Below are positions 35,765 to 45,652 of a DNA stretch of 64,000 bases, piece after piece; position 1 is the stretch's first letter; every line of letters begins with the position of its first letter. Under the pieces are notes generated by a model. The model saw only the letters and a program-made list of their open reading frames with translations. It had not been told where the DNA came from and did not search any database. The translations under genes were made by a program, and so were the position numbers. The stretch covers positions 1 through 64,000 of the forward strand of contig JAGBCL010000100.1 in the NCBI GenBank assembly GCA_018110825.1, given 5' to 3'. Source of the stretch: Oscillospiraceae bacterium. GTDB taxonomy: Bacteria; Bacillota; Clostridia; Oscillospirales; Ruminococcaceae.

Positions 35765-37768
35765 ATGGATAAATTCAAGCTTGTTTCGGAATATTCCCCA
35801 TCGGGTGACCAGCCTGAAGCAATTGACGCTATTGTTGATGGTATAAATAAAGGATTAAAGGAACAAACCTTGCTTGGTGTTACAGGCTCGGGTAAGACTT
35901 TTACTATGGCTAATGTTATTGCAAGGGTAAACCGCCCTACCCTTGTACTTGCGCACAATAAAATTCTTGCAGCACAGCTCTGCACGGAATTCAAGGAATT
36001 CTTCCCAGAAAATGCGGTTGAATATTTTGTATCATATTACGACTATTATCAGCCTGAAGCTTATGTTCCGTCAACAGACAGCTACATTGAAAAAGACTCG
36101 GCGGTAAATGAGGAAATTGACAAGCTTCGTCACTCGGCTACCCTTGCACTTGCCGAAAGACGTGATGTAATAATTGTTGCGTCGGTTTCGTGCATTTACT
36201 CTCTTGGTTCGCCTGAGGATTACCGTACCAATGTTATTTCACTTCGTCAGGGTATGGAGTTGTCCCGTGAGGAATTACTGGCGAAACTGGTTGGCAATCA
36301 GTACGAGCGTAATGACGTGAACTTTGTGAGAAATAAATTCCGTGTGCGTGGTGATGTGGTTGAAATTTTCCCTGCGGGGTCAACGGAAAATGCTGTTCGT
36401 GTGGAATTTTTCGGGGACGAAATTGACCGTATCACGGAGTTCAAGGCACTAACGGGCGAAGTTCTTGCTACGCTTGCACATGTAGCTATTTATCCTGCTT
36501 CGCACTATGTTATTTCCCGTGACAAGATGCAGGATGCTATTGCTGAGCTCGAACAAGAGCTTGATGAGCGTGTGAAGTTCTTCAAGGACAATGACAAGCT
36601 GATTGAAGCGCAGAGAATTGCACAGCGTACAAATTATGATATTGAAATGTTACAGGAAATCGGCTTCTGCAAGGGTATTGAGAACTATTCGAGAGTGCTT
36701 GCAAGACGTGCACCCGGAAGTATTCCCCTTACGCTGCTTGACCACTTCCCTGACGATTTTCTGCTGATTATTGATGAAAGTCACGTTTCATTGCCTCAGG
36801 TACGTGCGATGAGTGCGGGAGACCGTGGAAGAAAGACTACGCTGATTGATTATGGTTTCCGTTTACCGTCGGCTTATGACAACAGGCCGCTTACCTTTGA
36901 TGAGTTCTATGACAAGCTCAATCAGGCTGTATTTGTTTCTGCTACCCCGGGGCCATTGGAACGTGAAAAGTCGGCACAGATTGTTGAGCAGGTTATTCGT
37001 CCGACGGGACTTGTTGACCCTGAAATTATTGTTAAGCCTGTTGAGGGACAGATTGAGGACTTACTGTTTGAGATAAATGCGAGAGTTGCGAAAAACGAGC
37101 GTGTGCTTGTTACAACGCTGACAAAGAAGATGGCGGAGGATTTGACAGCATACCTTGAAAAAATGGAAGTAAAGGTACGTTATCTGCACTATGATGTTGA
37201 CACGATTGAACGTATGGAGATTATCCGTGACCTGCGACTTGGTGAGTTTGATGTGCTGGTGGGTATCAACCTGCTCCGTGAGGGTCTGGACATTCCTGAG
37301 GTTTCGCTGGTTGCTATTCTTGACGCTGACAAGGAAGGCTTTCTGCGTTCTGAAAGCTCGCTTATTCAGACAATTGGACGTGCGGCAAGAAACGCTAATG
37401 GTCAGGTTATTATGTATGCGGACTCGGTTACACGTTCTATGGAAAGTGCGATTATGGAAACGGAGCGCCGACGCAAAATTCAGATGGATTACAACGAGAA
37501 ACACGGAATTGTTCCGCAGACGATTATCAAGGATGTTCGTGATGTAATTGAAATTTCCACTAAGGCTGACACGGACAGCAAGACTGCCAAGGCTAAGCAG
37601 AAGCGTTTGACGGCTGAAGAACGTGAGGAAATGATTAAGAAGCTGACCGAGGAAATGAAGAATGCGGCGAAAATTCTTGAGTTTGAGCACGCGGCTTATC
37701 TGCGTGACAAGATTAACGAGCTGAAAGAGTATCAGCACAAGGGCAAGAAGGTATTTAACAAAAAGTAA
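35765..37768 (+). CDS. uvrB: UvrABC system protein B
   Basis: A 667-residue UvrB, the helicase-like damage verifier of nucleotide excision repair. Walker [15 protein letters not shown], the beta-hairpin [18 protein letters not shown] that clamps DNA, Walker [10 protein letters not shown], helicase motif [16 protein letters not shown] and TIGRAARN, and a C-terminal UVR motif ([15 protein letters not shown]) that contacts UvrC. Length is normal. UvrC is not in the window. Confidence 0.98.
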   Translation: MDKFKLVSEYSPSGDQPEAIDAIVDGINKGLKEQTLLGVTGSGKTFTMANVIARVNRPTLVLAHNKILAAQLCTEFKEFFPENAVEYFVSYYDYYQPEAYVPSTDSYIEKDSAVNEEIDKLRHSATLALAERRDVIIVASVSCIYSLGSPEDYRTNVISLRQGMELSREELLAKLVGNQYERNDVNFVRNKFRVRGDVVEIFPAGSTENAVRVEFFGDEIDRITEFKALTGEVLATLAHVAIYPASHYVISRDKMQDAIAELEQELDERVKFFKDNDKLIEAQRIAQRTNYDIEMLQEIGFCKGIENYSRVLARRAPGSIPLTLLDHFPDDFLLIIDESHVSLPQVRAMSAGDRGRKTTLIDYGFRLPSAYDNRPLTFDEFYDKLNQAVFVSATPGPLEREKSAQIVEQVIRPTGLVDPEIIVKPVEGQIEDLLFEINARVAKNERVLVTTLTKKMAEDLTAYLEKMEVKVRYLHYDVDTIERMEIIRDLRLGEFDVLVGINLLREGLDIPEVSLVAILDADKEGFLRSESSLIQTIGRAARNANGQVIMYADSVTRSMESAIMETERRRKIQMDYNEKHGIVPQTIIKDVRDVIEISTKADTDSKTAKAKQKRLTAEEREEMIKKLTEEMKNAAKILEFEHAAYLRDKINELKEYQHKGKKVFNKK

Positions 37769-37780
37769 GGACGTGTAAAT

Positions 37781-38419
37781 ATGGCTTTCGATTTTAAAAA
37801 GGAATACAAGGAATTCTATATGCCGAAGAACAAGCCTGAGATTGTCACTGTGCCGAAGATGAATTACATTGCGGTACGGGGCAAGGGTAATCCGAATGTT
37901 GAGGGCGGTGCTTATCAGCAGGCTATCGGCATACTTTACGCGGTTGCGTACACAATAAAGATGAGCTACAAGGGCTCCCACAGGATTGAGGGATTTTTTG
38001 AGTATGTTGTTCCGCCGCTGGAGGGTTTCTGGTGGCAGGATGATGTTTGCGGGGTTGACTACTCGGACAAGGATTCTTTCAACTGGATTTCTGTTATTCG
38101 CTTGCCTGATTTTGTTACGGAAGATGATTTCAGATGGGCGGTTGAGGAAGCAGGCAGGAAGAAGAAATTGGACTGCTCCTCGACGGAGTTTTTCGTGGTT
38201 GATGAGGGGTTATGCGTGCAGATTATGCATAATGGGCCCTTTGATGATGAGCCTGCGACGGTTGCGATTATAGACAGATATCTGAAAGAGAATGGTTACG
38301 AAAATGATATAAATGATACACGCTTGCACCACGAGATTTATTTGTCGGACGCAAGACGTGTTGCTCCTGAGAAGTGGAAGACGGTTATCCGTCACCCAAT
38401 AAGGAAAATCAAGGACTGA
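37781..38419 (+). CDS. GyrI-like small-molecule-binding protein
   Basis: A 212-residue protein of the GyrI-like group related to Listeria Lin2189. Conserved blocks are [13 protein letters not shown], a GFWW motif in the ligand pocket, [15 protein letters not shown] and the C-terminal [21 protein letters not shown]. GyrI-like domains bind or hydrolyse small toxic molecules; E. coli GyrI protects gyrase. Its place between uvrB and uvrA (12 and 13 bases away) puts it in a repair operon. A detoxifying role is inferred, not shown. Confidence 0.85.
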   Translation: MAFDFKKEYKEFYMPKNKPEIVTVPKMNYIAVRGKGNPNVEGGAYQQAIGILYAVAYTIKMSYKGSHRIEGFFEYVVPPLEGFWWQDDVCGVDYSDKDSFNWISVIRLPDFVTEDDFRWAVEEAGRKKKLDCSSTEFFVVDEGLCVQIMHNGPFDDEPATVAIIDRYLKENGYENDINDTRLHHEIYLSDARRVAPEKWKTVIRHPIRKIKD

Positions 38420-38432
38420 AAGGAAGTTCAGA

Positions 38433-41261
38433 ATGGCGATTGATAAAATTATTATTAAGGGTGCCCGTGAGCACAACCTTAAAAATGTGGACATAGAAAT
38501 TCCCCGTGACAAACTTGTTGTTATGACGGGATTATCGGGGTCGGGCAAGTCCTCGCTTGCGTTTGACACGATTTATGCTGACGGTCAGAGGAGATATGTG
38601 GAGAGTCTTTCTTCATATGCGAGAATGTTTCTCGGACAGATGGAAAAGCCTGATGTAGACAGCATTGAGGGGCTTTCCCCTGCTATTTCCATTGACCAGA
38701 AAACCACGTCAAAAAATCCACGTTCGACGGTTGGTACGGTTACGGAGATTTACGACTATCTGCGTTTGCTTTATGCGAGAATAGGTATCCCGCACTGTCC
38801 TGTTTGCGGACGTGAAATCAAGCAGCAGACGGTTGACCAGATTGTTGATAAAATTATGGAGTTACCTGCTGGCACAAAAATTCAGCTTCTTGCTCCTGTT
38901 ATACGCGGACGTAAGGGTGAGCACGTCAAGGAGATTGAGCACGCTCGCAAGGCTGGGTATGTACGTATTCGTGCTGACAATATAATTTATGACCTTTCGG
39001 AAGAAATCAAGCTGGAAAAGAACAAGAAGCACAGCATTGAAATTGTTATTGACCGACTTGTTATCAAGGAAGGCATTGAGAGTCGTTTGGGTGACAGTGT
39101 GGAGACGGTTGCGACCATTTCGGGCGGGCTTGTTATTGTTGATGTTATTGACGGAGAAGAAATGCTGTTCTCGCAGAATTATGCGTGTCCTGAACATAAC
39201 ATTTCCATTGAGGACCTTTCCCCGAGAATGTTCTCGTTCAACAATCCGTTCGGTGCTTGTGACAAGTGCACAGGTTTGGGTGTTTTCCGAAAAATTGACC
39301 CTGATTTGATTATTCCGAACAAGGAGCTGTCAATCAGGCAGGGTGCGATAAAGGCAATGGGTTGGGCAACTACTGACGAAAACTCTATTGCAATGATGTA
39401 TTTCAAGGGTATCGGGCAATATTACGGTGTTTCACTTGATACTCCTGTAAAGGATTTGCCTGACGAGGTTATTGATGCTATTATGTACGGCACGAACGGC
39501 ATTAAACTGAAGCTTCATCGTGCTACGGAGTACGGCGGCGGTGTTTACTATCAGCCGTTTGAGGGAATTATTCCGAATATGGAGAGGCGTTACCGTGAAA
39601 CAAATTCCGAGTTCAGCAAGAACGAAATTGAGGAGTGTATGACGGAAAGTCCGTGTCCTGATTGTCACGGTCAGAGGCTGAAAAAAGAAAGTCTTGCAGT
39701 TACAGTTGGTGGCAAGAACATTTCTGAAATCAGCGACCTTTCGGTTATTGATTGCATAGACTTCATCAACAGCCTTGAACTTACTGAACGTGAGCAGATG
39801 ATAAGCGGACAGATTATCAAGGAAATCAATTCACGTCTTGGTTTTCTGCGCAGCGTGGGACTTGAATATCTTACGCTGTCCCGTGCTTCTGGTACGCTCA
39901 GCGGCGGTGAGAGTCAGCGTATCAGGCTTGCTACGCAGATTGGTTCTTCCCTTATGGGTGTGCTGTACATTCTTGATGAGCCGTCAATCGGCTTGCATCA
40001 GCGTGACAATGACAAACTGATTGCTACGCTGAAAAGGCTTCGTGACCTTGGCAACACGCTGATTGTTGTTGAACACGATGAGGACACGATGTACAGTGCG
40101 GATTACATTGTTGATATTGGTCCGTATGCGGGAATTCACGGCGGTGAGATTGTCTGCTCGGGTACAGTTGAAGACATTAAGGCTTGTGAGCGTTCAATCA
40201 CGGGTCAGTACCTCAGCGGTAAGAGGTTTATTCCTGTGCCTGAAACACGCAGGACGGGTAATGGCCTGACACTTGACATTATCGGTGCACAGGAACACAA
40301 TCTGAAAAATATTGATGTATCCATACCGCTTGGTACTTTCACTTGTGTAACGGGTGTTTCGGGGTCGGGTAAGTCCTCACTTGTTAACGAGATTATTTAC
40401 AAGAACCTTGCGGGCAGGCTGAACCGTGCGAAAATCCGTCCCGGAAAGTTTGAGCGTATGGACGGAATTGACAATCTTGACAAGGTTATTGCCATTGACC
40501 AGTCACCTATCGGGCGTACTCCGCGTTCTAATCCTGCTACTTACACGGGGCTGTTTACGGATATCCGTGACCTTTTCGCAAGCACGAATGAGGCAAAGAT
40601 GAAGGGTTACAACAGCGGACGTTTTTCCTTCAACGTAAAGGGCGGACGCTGTGAGGCCTGCGAGGGTGACGGTATTATCAAGATTGAGATGCACTTTCTG
40701 CCTGACATTTACGTGCCTTGTGAGGTCTGTAAGGGGCACCGTTACAACCGTGAAACACTTGATGTTCACTACAAGGGAAAGTCGATTTATGATGTGCTGG
40801 AAATGACGGTTGATGAGGGTGTTGAGTTCTTTGCAAACATTCCGAAGCTTGCGAGAAAGCTTCAGACACTTCAGGATGTTGGTCTTGGCTACATCAAAAT
40901 CGGACAGCCAGCTACTACCCTTTCGGGCGGTGAGGCGCAGAGAGTAAAGCTTGCTACAGAGCTTTCAAAGCGTGCTACGGGACGCACGATTTACATTCTT
41001 GACGAGCCTACTACGGGTCTGCACACGGCTGACGTACACAAGCTGACGGACGTGCTTCAAAAGCTTGTTGACACGGGCAACACGGTGCTGGTTATCGAGC
41101 ATAATCTTGATGTTATCAAGAGTGCGGATTACATCATTGACCTTGGTCCTGAGGGCGGTGAAAAGGGCGGCACGCTTGTGAAGTGCGGCACGCCTGAGGA
41201 GATTGCGGCTTGTGATGAGTCTTACACGGGGCAGTATCTTAGGAAGATACTGGAGAAGTGA
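38433..41261 (+). CDS. uvrA: UvrABC system protein A
   Basis: A 942-residue UvrA, the damage-sensing ABC ATPase dimer. The two ATPase halves carry [14 protein letters not shown] and [14 protein letters not shown], each with an LSGGE signature ([33 protein letters not shown]). Zinc modules are [21 protein letters not shown] and CEACEGDG with [10 protein letters not shown]. It is the last gene of the operon; a hairpin terminator follows at 41271-41305. Confidence 0.98.
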   Translation: MAIDKIIIKGAREHNLKNVDIEIPRDKLVVMTGLSGSGKSSLAFDTIYADGQRRYVESLSSYARMFLGQMEKPDVDSIEGLSPAISIDQKTTSKNPRSTVGTVTEIYDYLRLLYARIGIPHCPVCGREIKQQTVDQIVDKIMELPAGTKIQLLAPVIRGRKGEHVKEIEHARKAGYVRIRADNIIYDLSEEIKLEKNKKHSIEIVIDRLVIKEGIESRLGDSVETVATISGGLVIVDVIDGEEMLFSQNYACPEHNISIEDLSPRMFSFNNPFGACDKCTGLGVFRKIDPDLIIPNKELSIRQGAIKAMGWATTDENSIAMMYFKGIGQYYGVSLDTPVKDLPDEVIDAIMYGTNGIKLKLHRATEYGGGVYYQPFEGIIPNMERRYRETNSEFSKNEIEECMTESPCPDCHGQRLKKESLAVTVGGKNISEISDLSVIDCIDFINSLELTEREQMISGQIIKEINSRLGFLRSVGLEYLTLSRASGTLSGGESQRIRLATQIGSSLMGVLYILDEPSIGLHQRDNDKLIATLKRLRDLGNTLIVVEHDEDTMYSADYIVDIGPYAGIHGGEIVCSGTVEDIKACERSITGQYLSGKRFIPVPETRRTGNGLTLDIIGAQEHNLKNIDVSIPLGTFTCVTGVSGSGKSSLVNEIIYKNLAGRLNRAKIRPGKFERMDGIDNLDKVIAIDQSPIGRTPRSNPATYTGLFTDIRDLFASTNEAKMKGYNSGRFSFNVKGGRCEACEGDGIIKIEMHFLPDIYVPCEVCKGHRYNRETLDVHYKGKSIYDVLEMTVDEGVEFFANIPKLARKLQTLQDVGLGYIKIGQPATTLSGGEAQRVKLATELSKRATGRTIYILDEPTTGLHTADVHKLTDVLQKLVDTGNTVLVIEHNLDVIKSADYIIDLGPEGGEKGGTLVKCGTPEEIAACDESYTGQYLRKILEK

Positions 41262-41270
41262 TATAACAGT

Positions 41271-41305
41271 AAAGCCTGAAAAGATGTATTTTCTTCTCAG
41301 GCTTT
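41271..41305 (+). terminator. Intrinsic terminator after uvrA
   Basis: AAAGCCTGA pairs with TCAGGCTTT and additional AAGA/TCTT pairs inside; CTATTTT follows. It lies ten bases after the uvrA stop. Confidence 0.75.
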
Positions 41306-41320
41306 CTATTTTGGTAACAA

Positions 41321-41554
41321 CTAAATAATATACTTAAACCAACCAATCTTATTTATCTCATCATATTTAGGATAACATATTTTACCATATTTTCCTCTTG
41401 TACCATTTTGTCCTAAAATTGCATCTTCAGGAGTACTCCATTCTGCCTCGCAGTCATCACAGCATATATACATAATTCCACTGTTTTCGTCTTTTACAAT
41501 TTCAAGAAAACCTTGACGACATATTTTGCAAACACCAATATTATATATCATCAT
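41321..41554 (-). CDS. Small zinc-ribbon protein
   Basis: A 77-residue protein with two CxxC knuckles, CKICRQ near residue 8 and CCDDCEAEW near residue 31, an arrangement that would bind one zinc ion. The C-terminal half is basic and aromatic. Two adjacent ATG codons follow an AAAGGAG site, so the exact start is uncertain by one residue. The family is unknown to me. It lies 21 bases after the HisA-like gene and probably shares its transcript. Confidence 0.6.
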   Translation of the reverse strand: MMIYNIGVCKICRQGFLEIVKDENSGIMYICCDDCEAEWSTPEDAILGQNGTRGKYGKICYPKYDEINKIGWFKYII

Positions 41555-41575
41555 TTAACTCCTTTGCATATTAGG

Positions 41576-42346
41576 TTACTTATACTCACAAATTCTCTCA
41601 AAATCAAGGCTTCCGCCGAATATGTCGAGGGCGCTTCCTACGGTGAAGTTGAGGTGTCCCCTGCCCAGTTTTTTCAGCACGTCAAGGTCGTCGTATGAGC
41701 CTATTCCGCCTGCGTAGGTTACGGGAATTTTACTCCAATTACCAAGCATTTCGGCGAGAGGTTGTTCGACACCCCTTGCTTTGCCCTCAACGTCTACTGC
41801 GTGGATAAGGAACTCGTCGCAATACTCGGCGAACATATCCATTGTTTCGGGGGTAAGCTTGACATCGGTGAACTTCTGCCAGCGGTCGGTTACTATGTAA
41901 TAGTCGTTATCCTTTTTGCGGCAGGAAAGGTCGATTACCAGGTGTTCCCTGCCTGTTACGGCAACAAGTTTTTTTAGGTTGTCGAAGTTGATTTTGCCGT
42001 CCTTGAAAACGTATGATGTTACGATAACGTGGGACGCACCTTTTTCGAGGAACCCTGCGGCATTTTCTGCGGTTATTCCTCCGCCTACCTGCAAGCCGTT
42101 CGGATACTCATCAAGTGCGGAGTAGGCTTGCTGCAAATCGGCATTGTAATACTCTGAATCGGCGGCGTTAAGAATTATGATATGTCCGCCTTTTATGCCT
42201 TTGGATTTATACAGGTTTGCGTAGAATTCTGCGCCGTAATCGGACACGAAATTCTCATCGGCTTTATTATTCTTATCAGCAAGGCTGCCTCCTACAATCT
42301 GCTTTACTTTTCCGTTGTGGATATCTATACAAGGTCTGAATTCCAT
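41576..42346 (-). CDS. hisA: HisA, eukaryotic-type ProFAR isomerase
   Basis: A 256-residue TIM-barrel enzyme for the fourth histidine step, but of the HIS6 type found in fungi and plants, not the usual bacterial HisA. Signs are FRPCIDIHNGKVKQIVGGSL at the start (bacterial HisA has PAIDLxxGxxVRL), LQVGGGI, HVIVTSYVF, DLSCRKKD and HAVDVEGKARGVEQ, and TYAGGIGSYDDL. Catalytic acids Asp8 and the later Asp of HAVDVEG are kept. No other his gene is near. It has its own promoter. Confidence 0.85.
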   Translation of the reverse strand: MEFRPCIDIHNGKVKQIVGGSLADKNNKADENFVSDYGAEFYANLYKSKGIKGGHIIILNAADSEYYNADLQQAYSALDEYPNGLQVGGGITAENAAGFLEKGASHVIVTSYVFKDGKINFDNLKKLVAVTGREHLVIDLSCRKKDNDYYIVTDRWQKFTDVKLTPETMDMFAEYCDEFLIHAVDVEGKARGVEQPLAEMLGNWSKIPVTYAGGIGSYDDLDVLKKLGRGHLNFTVGSALDIFGGSLDFERICEYK

Positions 42347-42375
42347 TTATTTTACCTCCGTTTGCGAATAAGTAT

Positions 42376-42404
42376 ATTATACATTGTATTTGCAATTTTT
42401 GCAA
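42376..42404 (-). promoter_or_regulatory. Predicted promoter of the HisA gene
   Basis: On the minus strand TTGCAA (42399-42404) and TATAAT (42376-42381) have a 17-base spacer. Confidence 0.6.
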
Positions 42405-42435
42405 TGGCAAAGGGGAAATTTTTGTATTGATTTCA

Positions 42436-42464
42436 TTGTCAAAATGTTGTAAAATAATTATAAT
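42436..42464 (+). promoter_or_regulatory. Predicted promoter of the lipid kinase gene
   Basis: TTGTCA (42436-42441), 17 bases, TATAAT (42459-42464), divergent from the hisA promoter 31 bases away. Confidence 0.6.
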
Positions 42465-42508
42465 GGGTTATTATATTTTTATCAACATTGCTAAAGGGGT
42501 ATAAAATT

Positions 42509-43405
42509 ATGAAGCATATTTTTATCATAAATCCGAAATCGGGCAAGGAAGATAGCACGGGGCACATCCGTCAACAGCTTGAAAAGACGGCTTTCGACTG
42601 GGAGATTTACAACACTACTGCGCCTAAGGATGCTATCCGTTTTATACGTGAATGGTGCAGGAATAACAGTGAGGAAGTACGCTTCTATGCCTGCGGCGGT
42701 GACGGTACGCTGAGTGAAGTTGTTAACGGTGCGGCGGGATTTTCAAATGTGAGTGTTTCTTGTTACCCATGCGGAAGCGGCAACGATTTTGTGAAGAATT
42801 ACGGTGGTGCTGAAAGATTTCTTGATATTGAGAAGCTGTGCCGTGCTGAAAACAAAAGCATTGATTTAATAAAGGTCAATGATGATATTTATTCGATAAA
42901 TATTGTGAATTTCGGGTTTGATGCTTATGCTGTAAAGACTATGAACAGTGTTCGCAGAAAGCCTTTGATTGGCGGTAAGAACGCTTACAACACGGGTATT
43001 GTAGCTGCAATTATTAAAGCTATGAAGAACAAGGCTGAGATTACGGTTGATGAAAAGCCATTTTTCAATGAAAATTTTCTGCTTTGCACGGTTGCAAACG
43101 GGCAGTTCATTGGTGGAAAATACAAGTGTGCACCGAGGGCTTCCCTTGATGACGGTACGCTGGATTTGTGTCTGGTAAAGACAGTTTCTGTTCCGCAATT
43201 TGCTTCACTTATCGGATTATATGAAAAGGGTGAGCATCTTGAATCTGAAAAGTTCAAGAAGTATATTTGCTATACACGATGCAAAACGGTTGATATTAAG
43301 GCTCAGGATGGTTTTTTCATTTCGGTGGACGGTGAAATTTATGACGGCAACAGTTTCAGACTGAAAGTTATCCCTAAAGCACTGAAATTCGGTATCCCCA
43401 CTTAA
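42509..43405 (+). CDS. YegS/DagK-family lipid kinase
   Basis: A 298-residue diacylglycerol kinase-like protein. FIINPKSGK is the N-terminal signature, CGGDGTLSEVVNG the nucleotide motif, PCGSGNDFVKNYGG the substrate loop, and GGKYKCAPRASLDDGTLDLCLV the C-terminal block. Soluble bacterial members phosphorylate diacylglycerol or other lipid alcohols. The ATG at 42509 has AAAGGGG upstream. It precedes the dynamin cluster, but that has its own promoter, so a link through membrane lipids is only suggestive. Confidence 0.88.
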   Translation: MKHIFIINPKSGKEDSTGHIRQQLEKTAFDWEIYNTTAPKDAIRFIREWCRNNSEEVRFYACGGDGTLSEVVNGAAGFSNVSVSCYPCGSGNDFVKNYGGAERFLDIEKLCRAENKSIDLIKVNDDIYSINIVNFGFDAYAVKTMNSVRRKPLIGGKNAYNTGIVAAIIKAMKNKAEITVDEKPFFNENFLLCTVANGQFIGGKYKCAPRASLDDGTLDLCLVKTVSVPQFASLIGLYEKGEHLESEKFKKYICYTRCKTVDIKAQDGFFISVDGEIYDGNSFRLKVIPKALKFGIPT

Positions 43406-43482
43406 TTTGCTTTATTCTTTTAGCAAATTCAACAGTTTGAATTTACATTTTCGCAATATGTGTACAAAAATTATTAACACGA

Positions 43483-43512
43483 TTGACAATCCTTACAAAA
43501 CTATGATATAAT
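43483..43512 (+). promoter_or_regulatory. Predicted promoter of the dynamin-TelA operon
   Basis: TTGACA (43483-43488), 18 bases, TATAAT (43507-43512), both full consensus hexamers; the first start codon is 67 bases downstream. Confidence 0.75.
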
Positions 43513-43578
43513 AAAATAGTATATTTAGGTTTATTTTCACATAACCAGTGTTTGCATAAAATAAGTAGGAGGATTTCT

Positions 43579-45618
43579 ATGGAACAGGTTTTAAACTATG
43601 GTAGTTATTCCGGATTCAAGCAGACAGTTTCCGACATTACGGACAGCCTTACCCAAATTAAGGAATACTGTGAATACATTGGTCTGGAACATACTGCCAA
43701 ATCAATCGGTGAAACAATTGAAAAGACTGCCAAAGATCATTTTGAGGTTGCTATTGTAGGCGAATTCAAGCGTGGCAAGAGTACTCTTATCAATGCGTTA
43801 CTTGGACAGGAGGTTCTCCCCGCTGACGTTCTTCCTGCAACTGCAACTCTTAACAGAGTTACATACAGTGAAGAACCATATGTTATGGTTGAATACAAAA
43901 ATGGTGAAGAGGAAAAGGTTGACATAAACAAGCTTGCTGATTATGTTACAAAGCTTTCCTACGAATCTGAAAAGAAGGCTGAAACTGTTAAGCAGGCCAC
44001 TGTTTACTATGATACTGCTTTCTGTAAGAATAATGTTGACATTATTGACACTCCGGGTCTTAATGATGATGAGCAGATGACTAATGTTACGCTTTCCATT
44101 CTGCCTGAGATTGATGCAGCCGTATTTGTTATCAGTGCAAACTCTCCTTTCTCTCAGTTTGAAAAGGAATTCCTTGAAAAGAAGATGCTTACAAGCGATA
44201 TGGGAAGAATTATCTTTGCTGTAAACTGCTTCGGAACTTTCTCAAAGGAAGATGAGGACAGAATCGTTGAAACCGTTGAAAAACGTATTGGCAGCTACGT
44301 TATGGAAAAAGCAAAGATGGTAATGGGTGAAAACTCTAAGGAATTTGCTGTTTATAAGCGTAAAATCGGTACTCCTAAGGTTATCGGCGTTTATGCAAAG
44401 AAGGCTCTTATGGCTAAGGAAAGCGGCGACGCTGCTATGCTTGAAGAGAGTAATTTCCCTACATTTGAACGTGTACTTGAATCTATGCTTACCCAGGAGA
44501 GAGGTGCTATCACTCTCCAGATTCTTGCAAACAAAATCATCAGCTCCAGTTCTGAGCTTATCAATACTATTATTATTCGTGAAAACGCTCTGATGATGGA
44601 AACTGACGAGTTTATGGACAAATATACTGCAGCTATCGAAGAAATTGATGAAATCCGTACAAAGAAGCGTGCTGAATTTGTTCGTATCAATGATGCTGCA
44701 AACAAGGTATTTGAAGGATTGCAGCCAATCCTTGACAGCTATTGGGTACAGATTGAAGAAACAGCTATGAAGGTTATTGATGATTATCCGATGAGTGCTG
44801 AAGACCTTAAGCGTGACAAGCTGAAGATTGTTTACGCAAAGCTTACTGAAAGAATCAAGGAAAACATTGAAAACAAGGCACAGCTTATCTGTGAACAGAT
44901 TCAGAATGAAATTAATGTTGCCCTCAGCGACGAAGCTGAGCGTTTACAGTCATTTGAAGATGAATTCTTCGCATCTGTAAGCCGTATCCAGGAAATGTTT
45001 GCTGTTCCTCAGAAGCATTCACGAAACGGCGGTGTTGTGGACCAGATTATCGGTGTTGCTATCGGCAGTGTAGGCACAGGTGGTCTTTTCATCGGTTTCC
45101 GTGAAGCAGGCATCAAGGGTGCACTTCTCGGCGGTGCTTCCGGCTTTGCAAGCTTCTTCCTGACTTTCTTTGCAGCTACAACTTTCCTCGGTGTTCCACT
45201 TGTTGGTCCTGCTGCACTTTGTCTTATGGCTGTTGCGGGTCTTGCAGGTACATTTACAGGTAAATTTACTGTTGACAAACTGCTTGTTCAGGAAAGAATT
45301 GATAAGTACAAGGCAAGTTTCAAGCAGGGTGTTAAAAAGCAGTTCCACGAAATGAAAATCAATTCTGACTTTACTGAAACTGTTCGTCAGCAGGTATTCG
45401 CTTCCTTCCAGGGACTTAAAGCTAAAATTGAAGAAGAAACAGAAATCATTCTTCTTGACACACAGAAAACTCTTGACAGCCTTAATGAACTTAAGGCAGA
45501 AAAGAAAATCATGTCTGACAATGAACGTGAAAAACTTCAGTCTATTGCCGAATACACCGGTTCTCTGCTGGCAGAAACTTATAATCTGCACAAGACACTT
45601 ACTGACAATATGCAATAA
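43579..45618 (+). CDS. Dynamin-like GTPase with membrane segment (DLP1)
   Basis: 679 residues. GTPase motifs: P-loop GEFKRGKST (61-69), switch I threonine in PATATLNRV, G3 DTPGLND (about 157). The expected G4 N/TKxD reads VNCFG, so the specificity Asp is missing. Long helical regions follow, and residues about 484-565 form a Gly-rich hydrophobic hairpin (IIGVAIGSVGTGGLF, LGVPLVGPAALCLM) like the membrane paddle of bacterial dynamins. Coiled regions close the protein. Such proteins tubulate or fuse membranes and help resist membrane stress or phage. The ATG at 43579 has TAGGAGG; an earlier frame start at 43552 does not. First gene of the operon, 34 bases before the next. Confidence 0.85.
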   Translation: MEQVLNYGSYSGFKQTVSDITDSLTQIKEYCEYIGLEHTAKSIGETIEKTAKDHFEVAIVGEFKRGKSTLINALLGQEVLPADVLPATATLNRVTYSEEPYVMVEYKNGEEEKVDINKLADYVTKLSYESEKKAETVKQATVYYDTAFCKNNVDIIDTPGLNDDEQMTNVTLSILPEIDAAVFVISANSPFSQFEKEFLEKKMLTSDMGRIIFAVNCFGTFSKEDEDRIVETVEKRIGSYVMEKAKMVMGENSKEFAVYKRKIGTPKVIGVYAKKALMAKESGDAAMLEESNFPTFERVLESMLTQERGAITLQILANKIISSSSELINTIIIRENALMMETDEFMDKYTAAIEEIDEIRTKKRAEFVRINDAANKVFEGLQPILDSYWVQIEETAMKVIDDYPMSAEDLKRDKLKIVYAKLTERIKENIENKAQLICEQIQNEINVALSDEAERLQSFEDEFFASVSRIQEMFAVPQKHSRNGGVVDQIIGVAIGSVGTGGLFIGFREAGIKGALLGGASGFASFFLTFFAATTFLGVPLVGPAALCLMAVAGLAGTFTGKFTVDKLLVQERIDKYKASFKQGVKKQFHEMKINSDFTETVRQQVFASFQGLKAKIEEETEIILLDTQKTLDSLNELKAEKKIMSDNEREKLQSIAEYTGSLLAETYNLHKTLTDNMQ

Positions 45619-45652
45619 TTGCTGATACAGATTTTTTAAGGAGGTTTCCGTT

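Noticed and set aside
37061..37981. 306-codon minus-strand frame spanning the ends of uvrB and the GyrI-like gene
   Set aside because: Overlaps two well-supported genes; composition typical of an antisense shadow.
43407..43432. AATTTGCT/AGCAAATT inverted repeat after the lipid kinase as terminator
   Set aside because: Very AT-rich stem with a 10-base loop and no T-run; the support is too weak to list it as a terminator.
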